A DNA stretch of 64,000 bases from JADJRG01 sp964474905 (lineage in GTDB: Bacteria; Myxococcota_A; Polyangia; Nannocystales; Nannocystaceae): NCBI GenBank assembly GCA_964474905.1, contig CAYYUP010000021.1, positions 23,445-87,444 on the forward strand. Direction: 5' to 3'. Made by a program: the position numbers and the translations under genes. Positions 35,795 through 44,900 of this stretch are shown here, piece by piece. The notes under the pieces were generated by a model, which did not search any database, had not been told where the DNA came from, and worked only from the letters and a program-made list of their open reading frames with translations. Every line of letters starts with the position of its first letter. The first letter of the stretch is position 1.

Positions 35795-36152
35795 GGTCGC
35801 CACTCCTCTCGGTTCGGGTGGTGGCCATGCTCGAATCCAGCTTTTGGTCGCGGTTGCGGGTCCAGGGCGCGAGGCCGTCGAGTCGCGCCGCCTTGGTGAT
35901 CGCGTGCGTCGCCGTGGGGGCGGTGAAGAGCAGGAGTACGGCGATGAGCACCAGGCGAACGCTGACTCCCCAGTCGGGCGAGACAAAGAGCAAGCCCCCG
36001 AGGATCATCGCCTGGGCGAACGAGTCGGTCTTGCCGGCGGCGTGCAGGCGGCTGTAAAAGTCGGGGAAGCGGAGCAGGCCCAGAGACCCGGTCAGCGAGA
36101 AGATGCAGCCGATCCCGAGGAACACGGCGGTGACGATCTCCGGCCAGTGCAT
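35787..36152 (-). CDS. mrpG: Na+/H+ antiporter subunit G
   Basis: 121 residues with three membrane helices and the MrpG signature GSLGLLRFPDFYSRLHAAGK, TDSFAQAMILGGLLF. A basic C-terminal tail extends beyond the last helix. It overlaps mrpF by 1 bp upstream and the A/B fusion gene by 8 bp downstream. It is a small structural subunit of the antiporter. Confidence 0.92.
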   Translation of the reverse strand: MHWPEIVTAVFLGIGCIFSLTGSLGLLRFPDFYSRLHAAGKTDSFAQAMILGGLLFVSPDWGVSVRLVLIAVLLLFTAPTATHAITKAARLDGLAPWTRNRDQKLDSSMATTRTERSGDHE

Positions 36153-36406
36153 CAGTCGAGACGACCCTTCTCGATGAACTTAAGAATCGCCACCGTGGTG
36201 ATGAAAGAGACCAGCGTGTAGACGATCGCGAGGTCGAGGAAGTCGGGACGACCGCTGGCAAAGCCGAGCAGGGCGACGACGAGAACAGTCTTGGTGCCCA
36301 TCGCATTCATCGCCAGGATTCGGTCGTAGGCGGTGGGTCCGCGCAGCGCTCGAACGAGGATGAGCAGGGCCCCAACCAGTAGGGCTAAAATGGCCGCAAT
36401 GTACAT
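36152..36406 (-). CDS. mrpF: Na+/H+ antiporter subunit F
   Basis: 84 residues, three membrane helices, with the MrpF core RGPTAYDRILAMNAMGTKTV and a conserved Asp in DRILA. Normal length for the family. It directly abuts mrpE (stop at 36407) and overlaps mrpG by one base. Confidence 0.92.
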   Translation of the reverse strand: MYIAAILALLVGALLILVRALRGPTAYDRILAMNAMGTKTVLVVALLGFASGRPDFLDLAIVYTLVSFITTVAILKFIEKGRLD

Positions 36407-36886
36407 CTAGGAGCTGCCCTCTACGCGTTTGACGCGCTTCTCCATGCCCCCGTCGAGGAGCCCCTCGGCGGCTTCGGCCGTGAGCGCGTGGATGAGCAGG
36501 CCGTCGTCGCCGACCTCGACGGTGACGGTGCCCGGGGTGAGGGTGATCGAGTTTGCGTAGGTGATCGTGCCGAAGGCTGTTTTGGTCGTGCAGGGCACCT
36601 TGATGAGGTGCGGCGCGATCGCGAGGTCGGGGCTCCAGACTCGCTTCAGCACGTCGATGTTCGAGACGATCACCTGGCCGATGAGGTAGGGCGCGTAGAG
36701 GATCCCGCGAAACCAGACGCCTAGGCCGGGGTAGCTCTCGTTGTCGACGAGCCCCATCCTCGCGCTCAAAAAGACCGTGAGGGCTATGCAGGCAGCGCCT
36801 ACGCTCATCAGGAGGCTGTTGTGGAACTGCCCTGAGAGGAGCGCGTAGAAGCCACAGAGCACGAGTACGCAGGTCACATATCGCAT
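36407..36886 (-). CDS. mrpE: Na+/H+ antiporter subunit E
   Basis: 159 residues. Two N-terminal membrane helices are followed by the MrpE cytoplasmic part with LIGQVIVSNIDVLKRVWSPD, FGTITYANSITLTPGTVTVE and a C-terminal KRVKRVEGSS. This is the first gene of the nine-gene minus-strand operon, so the promoter should lie in the 225-bp gap up to mutS2. The order E-F-G-A/B-C-D-D-small-D differs from the classical A-B-C-D-E-F-G order and recalls Mbh-type operons. Confidence 0.92.
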   Translation of the reverse strand: MRYVTCVLVLCGFYALLSGQFHNSLLMSVGAACIALTVFLSARMGLVDNESYPGLGVWFRGILYAPYLIGQVIVSNIDVLKRVWSPDLAIAPHLIKVPCTTKTAFGTITYANSITLTPGTVTVEVGDDGLLIHALTAEAAEGLLDGGMEKRVKRVEGSS

Positions 36887-37110
36887 CGTTGCGTAGGGCA
36901 GAGGCTAGTATGTGGAGGGCCGTGATGGATACAAGAAAATGCGCGCGCTTTGATCTTTCATAGCTAAGGATCGGTGGCGGATATCAACTGCGCTCGCGCG
37001 CATTCGGTGCATGTTCAGGGATCTCCATTGCGGTCGCTCTGTGCACTTCGCTGTCCGGGCCCTCTGAGATAGGATGACCGTCGCGCTGGCGAGGCTGCAT
37101 ACTCTGCCGC

Positions 37111-39666
37111 GTGAGCTACGAGCGCGCAGCGCTGCACCACCTCGGTTGGATCGACATCTGTGAGCAGCTCGCCAGACACCTGGCGACGCCGCTGGCAGCC
37201 GCCTACCTAGAGGCGCATCTAGAGGCCGATCTGGCGGGGCGGGGAGGTCCTTCGCGGCATGGTGCGGACGAGCCCAGGTCCGCTAAAACAAACGCGCGAA
37301 CGGCCTTTGTCGGTGATCGAAGCGCCGACGTCGAGCTCGTGCGGCGGCGTTTTGCCGAACTCGACGAACTCGAAGATACGCTCGCGCGAGCGGCTTCGGC
37401 GACGACGTTAGGGGATGCGCTCGCGCAGGTTTCAGACGTCCGCAAGGCGCTCGAGCACGCACAGCACGGCGCCCGTCTGAGCGCCGATGATCTGCGAGCG
37501 ATCCGGGATCTCCTCCGCGCTGTCGCTTGCTTCGCCAAGATCTGTGAGGAGGGCGGTGATGCGGTCGGGCTCCATCTGGGCGCTCACCTGCAGGGGCTCG
37601 ATCCGCTTGCCGAACTCAGTGGGGAACTCGGTCGGGCGATCGGTGACGGTGCTGAGGGCGAGGCTGTGGTCGTTGACGGTGCCAGCCCGGCGCTGAAGAG
37701 CGCTCGCCGAGGCATCCGCGAGCAGCGGGCGCGTCTCCGTCGCGAGGCCGAGGCGTTGATGCGTACAGCTCCGATCCGCGAGGCTCTGCGCGACACCTTC
37801 TTTACCGAGCGAGAGGGGCGGGTGGTGCTGCCGATGCGCGCCGACGCCTACTCCAAGGGCACAAACCCCGGGATCATCCACGACACCAGCGGTAGCGGCG
37901 GAACGCTCTTCGTCGAGCCGACCGCGCTCATTCCCAGCAACAACGCGCTGCGACAGTGCCAGCTTTTGGCGGCCGCCGAGGTCCGCCGGATCTTAGAGGC
38001 GCTCTCGCGGCGGGTGGCGGAGGCGGCTGATTCGTTGGCGGCGAATCTCGCAGGTATCGTCGCGATCGACGGGATCCGGGCGCGTTTGAGTTTGAGCCGA
38101 GCGATCGGTGGCGTCACGCCGCGCATCGTGCACCCGGGGCCCGGAAGGTCGATCGAGATGCCGGCGATGCGGCATCCGCTGCTCGAACTCGCGGGCGTCG
38201 ATGTGGTCGCCAACGATCTAAGCCTGGGCGTCGGCGCGGCGTTGATCATCTCGGGGCCCAATGCCGGCGGCAAGACAGTCGCGCTCAAAACGGTCGGTCT
38301 CTTTGTGCTCCTGGCCCAGGCGGGCATCCGCTTGCCCACCGGAGCGCCCGCGACTCTGCCGCTCTTTCGCGAGGTGATCTCGGATGTCGGCGATGACCAG
38401 TCGCTCTTCGCCAATCTCAGCACCTTCTCCGCCCACATCGCACATGTCCGAGAGGCCATCTCTGCGGCTGCGCACGACGGCGCCGGTACCCTGGTGCTGC
38501 TCGATGAGATCGCCGTCGGCACGGCGCCGGAGCAGGGCACAGCGCTGGCCGAGGCGATCCTGCAAAACCTTGTCGCTGCGGGCGCGACTGCGGTGATCAC
38601 CACCCACTACGAGCGGCTCAAAGAGCTCGCAGGTGAGGCGCCCAAGCGCTTTATCAACGCGGCGGTCGGCTTTGATATCGAACGCATGGCGCCGACCTTT
38701 CACCTGACGTTGGGCATCCCGGGGCCGTCGAGCGCCTTCGCGGTCGCGCGTCGTTTGGGGCTGCAGGAGGAGGTGCTTGTCGATGCCGAGGCGCGGGTCT
38801 CGACGAGCCGTCGCAGCCTCGAGGAGCTGCTGTTACAGGTGAGCGCCGAGCGCGAGGCCCAAGCGGCGGCCCGTCTCGAGTTAAGCGCCGCACAGGAGGA
38901 GACGCGCAGGCGTTTAGAGAGCGCCCGCGAGCGCGAGGCGGCGGCGCTTTCAAAGGCGCGTTCACGCAAGCAAAAAGCCTACGTCGAGGCGGCGGTCGAG
39001 CTTCGACAGCTCCGCGACGAGGTGACGCGATTGCGCAAGCGGCTGCGTGAGCGCGACGATCCCGAGGCTCTCAGCGACGGGCGACGGGCGGAGAAAGAGC
39101 TGCGCGAGCGCCTGCACGAGCAGCACGAGCCAAGAAAACCAACGCCCGGAGAGCCGCCGAGGCAGCTTGCGGTTGGCGATACGGTGCACGTCGTCACTCT
39201 CGATCGTCGCGGTGAGGTCGCAGTGGTGAAGGGCGACAAGATCGTCGTCCAGGTGGGTGCGATCCGGACGACGGTGCGCCGGGCGGATCTGCGTTCGGTC
39301 GGGCAAGAGTTGCAGGCGAAACGCAAGGTCAAGCGGCAGTCGGCGGCGCCGATCCGTCAGTGGGCAGCGTCGACGGCTGCGGTCCATTTTGGCGACGAGC
39401 CCAAGGCGGTCCTGCGCTCCGTCGACAACGTCGTCGACCTCCGGGGATCGCGGGCCGACGACGCGATTCGGGAGCTCGAGCGTTTCCTCGACAGGGCATT
39501 GCTCAGTGATCAGGAGGTCATTGTTGTCCGTCATGGTCACGGCTCGGGGGCGCTGCGCAAGGTCGTGGGTGAGCATCTCGAGCGGCAGGCCTTTGTCCGG
39601 CGGCAGCGCTCAGGGATCCCCGCGGAGGGCGGCGCTTCGGTGACCATCGTCTGGCTCGATCCATAA
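37111..39666 (+). CDS. mutS2: Endonuclease MutS2
   Basis: An 851-residue MutS2. It has the core and lever helices (about 1-330), the ABC-type ATPase with Walker A SGPNAGGKT (about 392-400), Walker B LVLLDEIAVGTAPEQGTALA, a long Arg/Glu-rich coiled coil (about 560-680), a KOW-like segment (VGDTVHVVTLDRRGEVAVV) and a C-terminal Smr domain (VVDLRGSRADDAIREL, VRHGHGSGALR) that carries the nuclease. GTG start. In bacteria MutS2 suppresses recombination or rescues collided ribosomes. It is divergent from the antiporter operon; the barrel-SppA gene follows about 60-70 bp downstream. Confidence 0.95.
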   Translation: MSYERAALHHLGWIDICEQLARHLATPLAAAYLEAHLEADLAGRGGPSRHGADEPRSAKTNARTAFVGDRSADVELVRRRFAELDELEDTLARAASATTLGDALAQVSDVRKALEHAQHGARLSADDLRAIRDLLRAVACFAKICEEGGDAVGLHLGAHLQGLDPLAELSGELGRAIGDGAEGEAVVVDGASPALKSARRGIREQRARLRREAEALMRTAPIREALRDTFFTEREGRVVLPMRADAYSKGTNPGIIHDTSGSGGTLFVEPTALIPSNNALRQCQLLAAAEVRRILEALSRRVAEAADSLAANLAGIVAIDGIRARLSLSRAIGGVTPRIVHPGPGRSIEMPAMRHPLLELAGVDVVANDLSLGVGAALIISGPNAGGKTVALKTVGLFVLLAQAGIRLPTGAPATLPLFREVISDVGDDQSLFANLSTFSAHIAHVREAISAAAHDGAGTLVLLDEIAVGTAPEQGTALAEAILQNLVAAGATAVITTHYERLKELAGEAPKRFINAAVGFDIERMAPTFHLTLGIPGPSSAFAVARRLGLQEEVLVDAEARVSTSRRSLEELLLQVSAEREAQAAARLELSAAQEETRRRLESAREREAAALSKARSRKQKAYVEAAVELRQLRDEVTRLRKRLRERDDPEALSDGRRAEKELRERLHEQHEPRKPTPGEPPRQLAVGDTVHVVTLDRRGEVAVVKGDKIVVQVGAIRTTVRRADLRSVGQELQAKRKVKRQSAAPIRQWAASTAAVHFGDEPKAVLRSVDNVVDLRGSRADDAIRELERFLDRALLSDQEVIVVRHGHGSGALRKVVGEHLERQAFVRRQRSGIPAEGGASVTIVWLDP

Positions 39667-39737
39667 GGTTGTCCTGGGAGTGCGGGCACGCGCAGTCTGA
39701 CAGGCGCCGCGGTGCTGCCTCGGGTATGGTCGCGGAC

Positions 39738-42431
39738 ATGCGCAGCGGCCTCGGATGGGCGCGGGTTCGACGTGGCTCTGGACGCGGGGTGAGGCTCGGC
39801 TTTTGCCTTGGGCTTGTGATCAGTGTCGCCGGGCCCGTCGGTCCAGCCTTGGCGAATCCAGAGGTGGGCGAGCATCGATCGATCCTCCGCGATCTCGATC
39901 ACCCGACCACTGTGATCGCGGGCGAGGCAGACGGCGCTGCGACGGTGATGAACCCGGCGAATCTCGGTTTTCTTCGCGGCCTCAGCGGTGTGATCGAGGG
40001 CTCGCTCGCGACCTTTGCATCGGCGCGTAGGGGCTCGGGTCTCGGTGCATTTGTCGGTCTGCCGCTCGGCATCAAGGCCCTCGGCCTCCGCGACCTGGTG
40101 GCGCTCGGTGTCGGCTACCAGGTGCTCTTTCCGCGGCAGATCGACGCCTTCAATGTGCAGCCGGGCTTTGATCTGAGCGATGCCCGTTTTCACAAGCTGA
40201 CGGCGGCGCTGGCCCTGCCGCTGCGTCGCTGGGTCGACGGACTGAGCCTCGGCGTTGGCTACTCGCGGCTCTTCTCTCGCTCCAACCCGATCGCCGACGG
40301 TGTGCAGCAGCTCGATCTCTCGCTCAGCTATCGAGCACATCGACGGGTCGGTTTTGGCCTCGTGCTTCGCGGCGTCAACGTGCCCAAGGTGGCGCGTGCT
40401 GGGGCCTGGGACGTGCATCCCCTGGAGATCGATCCCGAGGTCGCCCTGCGGCCGCTCGGGATCCCGAACTTCGAGATCGCGGTCGGCGGTCGGATCATTC
40501 CTTTGCGTGCGAGCGGCGAACGTTCGTGGCCCTTGTCCTGGCAGCCGCGCTTGCGGGCGCGCTTCTCGATCGGTCGCGTCGGTCTCTTTTCGGAGGTCGA
40601 GCGCATCGGTTTGGGCGTCGAAGCAGCTGGTGGCGAAATCCTACACAGAGCGGGCGTACGCTGGCAGAGCGGGCTCTCTATCGATCTTCGGCATGTCGGC
40701 ATCGCCGGCGGACCCGGGGGCGGAGCGGGCAGTCTCGACGGCGGCGCATTGCGGCTCCGTCTCTCCGCAGAGCGTTACGATGCGCCGATCCTCTCGGGAT
40801 TGGGGCGCCGTGCGGTCCTGCGGATTCGTCTCCGTGACTACCGCGGCGATCGTCGCATGGCACGGCTCGTCGACCTCTTAGAGGAGCAAGCCCGGGGCGC
40901 AGTCGTGCTGATCGAGACCCGCGGCATGGGCTACGGCTGGGCCCAGGCGGAGGAGGTCCGAGAGGCGCTGATGCGGCTTCGCGATCGCGGTGGCAAGGTC
41001 GTCGCCTATCTCGAGGGCGCCTCGCTCGGTTCCTATTTTGTCGCCAGCGCGGCCGATCGCATCATCGCCCATCCGCATCGTCGACTGTCGATCGTCGGCA
41101 TCCGGGTCGAGGTTTTTTACTACGGCGACCTCTTGGCGAAGCTCGGCGCGCGCGCTGAATTCCTGCGGATCGCCGAATACAAATCGCGGCCCGAGACTTA
41201 CGGGCGAAGCAGCGCGACCGAGCCGGTTGCCGATCAGCGCCAGCTCTCCTACGCCGATCTCTTTGGCGCTGTGCTGGCCTCGATCGCTGACGGACGCGAG
41301 GTGAGCGTGGCGGGCGTTCGCGAGTGGGTCGACGCTGCCCCCTTCGCGCCGGAGCAGGCTCGGGCCAGCGGTCTGGTGGACGCGGTTGCCTATGCTGACG
41401 ACATTCAGGCGGACCTAGAGGCCTGGCTTGGGAGGTCGGTTGTGATCCGTGCGGTCGACAGACAACGGCGGCATGCGGGCGAGCTCGGCCGCGGTCTTGA
41501 GATCGCCGTTGTGCACATCGACGGTATTTTGCGCGGCGGTGCGAGCTTCCGGGTGCCGCTTGTCGGTCAGCGGATCGCCGGCTCAAAGACCCTGACCGAG
41601 GCGATCGATCGGGCCGGCAAAGACCCGCATATCGGTGCACTCGTCGTTCGTATCGACAGCGTCGGAGGCTCGGTCGCTGCAGCTGCGGCGATCGCCCGGG
41701 CGCTGGAGATCGCCGCCGAGAAAAAGCCGGTGATCATCTCCTTCGGGAACGTCGCCGCCAGCGGCGGTTATTACGTGGCGACTGCGGGATCGGTGATCTT
41801 TACGGATGCCCTAACGGCGACCGGAAGCATCGGTATCTTCCTCGCCAAGATCGATCTGTCGGGGCTCTTTGCCAAGCTCGGTGTCGGTATTGATCGCCTG
41901 GCCTTTGGCGCAGCTGCAGCGACGGGATCGTGGACCAAGCCCTACAACGATCTCGAGCGGGCGGTCGCGCGGGCGGGCATCCAACGGAGCTACGAAATCT
42001 TCACAGGTCGGGTCGCGGACGCCCGTGGGCTCGATCTAGAGGCCGTCGACAGGATCGCCCGCGGCAGGGTTTGGAGGGGCCTTCGGGCGCTTCAGCTCGG
42101 TCTCGCAGATCACGAAGGAGGTCTTCACGACGCGATCTCTCATGCTCGCGAGCTGCTCGGTCGAAGGGGGGCGCGGGCGCAGGTCGTGCACCTGCCGGCG
42201 GTTCCCGGGATCCGCGGTCAACTCTCCGCGCTCGGGGGTCTGCGTCTGCCCTTCTCGGTGACGCTGGGGGCTGGTGACATCGATGCTTCGGAGGCCGCGC
42301 TCGGCGGTGCGGAGCTGACGTTGCTCGGGCCTTTGCTGCCGGTCTTGCGCCGTCTTCCGGTCAATCTGTGGTTGGTGCCGAGCGCGGACGAGCTGGCGAT
42401 GGCGCCCGAGCTCGCGATCGAGTCGATCTAA
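39738..42431 (+). CDS. Beta-barrel-fused signal peptide peptidase (SppA-like), copy 1
   Basis: About 897 residues. Signal peptide (basic start, hydrophobic GFCLGLVISVAGPVGPALA), then about 310 residues of alternating beta strands resembling an outer-membrane barrel (VMNPANLGFLRGLSGVIEG, LALPLRRWVDGLSLGVGYSR). The rest is a two-domain SppA: the N-terminal domain has the general-base Lys in RIAEYKSRPETYG, and the C-terminal domain has IDSVGGSVAAAAAI and the Ser nucleophile in NVAASGGYYVAT, then TGSIGIF. Both catalytic residues of the Ser/Lys dyad are present. A second copy of this rare architecture is at 54027-56678. ATG 39726 is an alternative start. Confidence 0.8.
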   Translation: MRSGLGWARVRRGSGRGVRLGFCLGLVISVAGPVGPALANPEVGEHRSILRDLDHPTTVIAGEADGAATVMNPANLGFLRGLSGVIEGSLATFASARRGSGLGAFVGLPLGIKALGLRDLVALGVGYQVLFPRQIDAFNVQPGFDLSDARFHKLTAALALPLRRWVDGLSLGVGYSRLFSRSNPIADGVQQLDLSLSYRAHRRVGFGLVLRGVNVPKVARAGAWDVHPLEIDPEVALRPLGIPNFEIAVGGRIIPLRASGERSWPLSWQPRLRARFSIGRVGLFSEVERIGLGVEAAGGEILHRAGVRWQSGLSIDLRHVGIAGGPGGGAGSLDGGALRLRLSAERYDAPILSGLGRRAVLRIRLRDYRGDRRMARLVDLLEEQARGAVVLIETRGMGYGWAQAEEVREALMRLRDRGGKVVAYLEGASLGSYFVASAADRIIAHPHRRLSIVGIRVEVFYYGDLLAKLGARAEFLRIAEYKSRPETYGRSSATEPVADQRQLSYADLFGAVLASIADGREVSVAGVREWVDAAPFAPEQARASGLVDAVAYADDIQADLEAWLGRSVVIRAVDRQRRHAGELGRGLEIAVVHIDGILRGGASFRVPLVGQRIAGSKTLTEAIDRAGKDPHIGALVVRIDSVGGSVAAAAAIARALEIAAEKKPVIISFGNVAASGGYYVATAGSVIFTDALTATGSIGIFLAKIDLSGLFAKLGVGIDRLAFGAAAATGSWTKPYNDLERAVARAGIQRSYEIFTGRVADARGLDLEAVDRIARGRVWRGLRALQLGLADHEGGLHDAISHARELLGRRGARAQVVHLPAVPGIRGQLSALGGLRLPFSVTLGAGDIDASEAALGGAELTLLGPLLPVLRRLPVNLWLVPSADELAMAPELAIESI

Positions 42432-42542
42432 CCCTGTGGGCGGTGTTCGTTTCGGCGAATGTCTGCGCAAAACATGGTCTAGGCGAAGAAAGGCCCGTGC
42501 TATTTTTGAGAGCGCTGTGTAACCTCCCCCTTGGAGCGAGAA

Positions 42543-43274
42543 ATGTCGGTTACGCGGGTGCAGGAGTGGGTTTTGATCGGTTGCGGTCTGATCGCCCACG
42601 CGGATGAGATCCTCGACATCGGCGAGTGGGACGAGATGTTACGGCTGGTGGCGGAGGTCATTAGCGAAGAGCAGGACGCCGCCATTTGGCGGGCGTTGCT
42701 CGCTGACCAAGACGCGGTCGAGGAGCGTTTCGCGGGCCTGATCCCGCCAGCTGCCGAGCACTACGAGGAGATCCTCCGGCGTTGTTGGTCGATGGCATTG
42801 GTCGACGGCGGTGACTCTGAGATCGAGGCGACCGTCTACGAGCGGGTAGTTCAGGCCCTTGGGGCCGACGAAGCGCTGGCGACGAAGTGGCGCGAGGCCT
42901 GGGACGAGGCTGCGCTCCATCGCGCCGAGATGACCGCTGGGCTCGCGGCCGCCTTCGCCAATCTCGACGGCGAACTCGGCTTTAGCGAGGCGATCCATTT
43001 CGACAACCTGCTAGAGCGTCTACCGGTGCCGATCGGCCATCGCCTGGAGCTCGCGACGCTCCTGCACAAGCCGCCCAAACTCGAACCGTTGGCGAGCGCA
43101 TTGGCGGAGCTAGCCCTGGACGAGCGGGTGCAGGTGCTCCATCAGCTGGTGCCGCTGGTCAACTCCAGCGAGCGCGGCGGACGGGAGCAGGCGGCGCTTT
43201 ACGAGTTGGCCGCAGACGTCGGTGTGCCGCGAGCGACCATCGAGGCATTGCTCGGTAGCGGCACTGCGCGTTGA
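42543..43274 (+). CDS. TerB-like tandem-domain protein
   Basis: 243 residues, no signal peptide, so cytoplasmic. ATG 42543 has GGAG 7-8 nt upstream. The sequence is helical and acidic. Two segments resemble TerB domains: the first around AHADEILDIGEWDEMLRLVA and ALVDGGDSEIEATVYERVVQ, the second around VNSSERGGREQAALYELAAD followed by VGVPRATIEALL. TerB-type domains bind metal or act in membrane-linked complexes; here the acidic residues are only partly conserved, so the match is tentative. It is followed 36 bp downstream by the DUF6817-like gene in the same direction. Confidence 0.55.
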   Translation: MSVTRVQEWVLIGCGLIAHADEILDIGEWDEMLRLVAEVISEEQDAAIWRALLADQDAVEERFAGLIPPAAEHYEEILRRCWSMALVDGGDSEIEATVYERVVQALGADEALATKWREAWDEAALHRAEMTAGLAAAFANLDGELGFSEAIHFDNLLERLPVPIGHRLELATLLHKPPKLEPLASALAELALDERVQVLHQLVPLVNSSERGGREQAALYELAADVGVPRATIEALLGSGTAR

Positions 43275-43310
43275 GAGCCGGGTCGGCCCGGTAGGGTGAT
43301 CGGGCGGACG

Positions 43311-43874
43311 ATGTCGAGAGTGCAGGAAATGAGCTTTGACGAGCAGAAAATCGGCGAGATCGTCGATTTTCTGATCGCACATGGAGCCGCCAACAATGTC
43401 CACTCAGGCCGATCACTGTTGCACCACTTGCTTGGCACAATGAATCAGTTGAGCATCTGGGAGGCGAGCGAGACGCTGTGCATCGCCGGTCTTGTCCACT
43501 CGGTGTACGGAACCGAGTGTTTCCAGGGATCGATCATCGATCGTCAAATGCGAGACCGGGTCCGTCAGGAGGTGGGCAGCGAGGCCGAGCAGCTCGCGTA
43601 TCTCTTTGGTGTGATGGTCAATGCGAGCTTCTTCGCCGCGTTAGAGGGGGTCCCGCCCTACGAATTGCGCAATCGCCTGAACGGGCAGCCGATCGCCATC
43701 GACGAGGAGCAATTGACCGATCTTTGTCTGTTGCACCTGGCCAATTGGTTTGAGCAGCGACCGCGTCTTCCGCCCGAGTACCGCCTCATTCTGAGGCACG
43801 AGTACGCGAAGATGATCTCCTTTCTCCCGGCCACTGCAGCCCGGGCGCTCTGCGACGCCTACGGCTTTGAGTGA
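43311..43874 (+). CDS. DUF6817-like (HD-fold) protein
   Basis: About 187 residues. The stretch HSGRSLLHHLLGTMNQLSIW, then CIAGLVHSVYGTECF (about 30-70) matches the DUF6817 pattern of paired His residues in an HD-like fold (H..L..HL..T, AG..HS.YG), which suggests metal binding. The C-terminal half is helical, with LCLLHLANWFEQRPRLP. The natural substrate is unknown. Homologous domains are often found beside small-molecule or RiPP-type genes, but that is a loose association. It converges on the JmjC-like gene, leaving a gap of only 10 bp. GTG 43296 and ATG 43329 are alternative starts. Confidence 0.65.
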   Translation: MSRVQEMSFDEQKIGEIVDFLIAHGAANNVHSGRSLLHHLLGTMNQLSIWEASETLCIAGLVHSVYGTECFQGSIIDRQMRDRVRQEVGSEAEQLAYLFGVMVNASFFAALEGVPPYELRNRLNGQPIAIDEEQLTDLCLLHLANWFEQRPRLPPEYRLILRHEYAKMISFLPATAARALCDAYGFE

Positions 43875-43884
43875 GTGCCCATGA

Positions 43885-44847
43885 TTACGCGTCGATCAGT
43901 GCGCGCCAGAGCCCGAGGAGTTCATCTGCCTCGGGGTCGAGTTCGTCGATCCATGTGCGCAGCTCAGCGAGTCGAGCGAGCAAGCGAGCGCGTACCTCTG
44001 CGGGCAAGGGTCCGTCGCGGTGGTCGGCGCTGAGGATCGGCAGGCCCCGCTGCCAGCTCTCACTTGCGCCGAGGCTGCCGTCGATCAGCGCGCTCAGGAT
44101 GCGAGTCATCGGTGTCGGTCGAATGCTCAGGTTGAGGGCGAGCCCGTGCTCCTCGGTGATGACCTCGTGCCAGGCCCCGGCTGGTACGCTCAGGAGATCA
44201 CCTGGCCCAAGGGTCACCTCTTCGATCTCTGCCGGGATCGGTCTTGGAATCGGCGGGCCGGCGTTGGCGAGCGGATTCATCCAATGCACCTCGCCCCAGC
44301 GATCGATTTGGGCGGCGGACCTCGGCAGTGCGACCGCAGCCTGTCGTTGGTAGCGCCAGCGCTTGCGGCCGCTCAGCTGCAACGACGTTGAAATCCGGAC
44401 ATCTGTGTGCATCCGGGTTTTGGCGCCGGTTGGCGAGAGGTAGGCGTTGAAGCGGAGGTCGCCTGGGCAGGCGAGGGCGCGGCGGATCTTGCCAAGGGAG
44501 CTCTCGAGGGCGTCATCAAAGCCGGCGATGTCGGTCGCACAGATCGTATGTCCGCAGCCCAATGCCACATCGATCGGATCGTCTGGGCCGTTGCCGGCTA
44601 GGTCCGAGATCGACTCTGCGTGCATCAGCCCGTCGCCAAGAGGATCTGCGATCATCACGCCAAAGCTCGGACCGGAGCCGCTCGTATTGTCGCCCATTCG
44701 CGAGAGCACGGCTCGCAGTCGGCTCTCGTCAAAGAGCCCGGCAAAGCGCTGGGCTGAGCCGGGCAGATAGAGCGCCGAGCCGCTGTCGAGGGCGGTTGCT
44801 AGCGAGCCTAGCTCGGTCGAGCTGAGGAGCTTTGAGGCGTCGATCAT
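43885..44847 (-). CDS. JmjC/cupin-type Fe(II)/2-oxoglutarate oxygenase-like protein
   Basis: A 320-residue protein with the cupin_8/JmjC pattern. The iron triad is visible: His147 and Asp149 in RMHTDVRIS, and His227 in VPAGAWHEVITEE. The 2-oxoglutarate-anchoring basic residue is probably in SLQLSGRKRWRYQ. The N-terminal 130 residues place a short helical domain before the double-stranded beta helix. The C-terminal 90 residues form a helical tail, as in the ribosomal oxygenase/YcfD group. It may hydroxylate an amino-acid side chain in a protein or peptide. It is divergent from the membrane protease gene and lies about 850 bp from the TOMM operon, so a role in peptide tailoring is possible but unproven. 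Confidence 0.75.
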   Translation of the reverse strand: MIDASKLLSSTELGSLATALDSGSALYLPGSAQRFAGLFDESRLRAVLSRMGDNTSGSGPSFGVMIADPLGDGLMHAESISDLAGNGPDDPIDVALGCGHTICATDIAGFDDALESSLGKIRRALACPGDLRFNAYLSPTGAKTRMHTDVRISTSLQLSGRKRWRYQRQAAVALPRSAAQIDRWGEVHWMNPLANAGPPIPRPIPAEIEEVTLGPGDLLSVPAGAWHEVITEEHGLALNLSIRPTPMTRILSALIDGSLGASESWQRGLPILSADHRDGPLPAEVRARLLARLAELRTWIDELDPEADELLGLWRALIDA

Positions 44848-44900
44848 CGGCTGTGCTTTCGTGCGGAGGGGCGGACCGGTACCCTTTCAGAGGGCTCATC

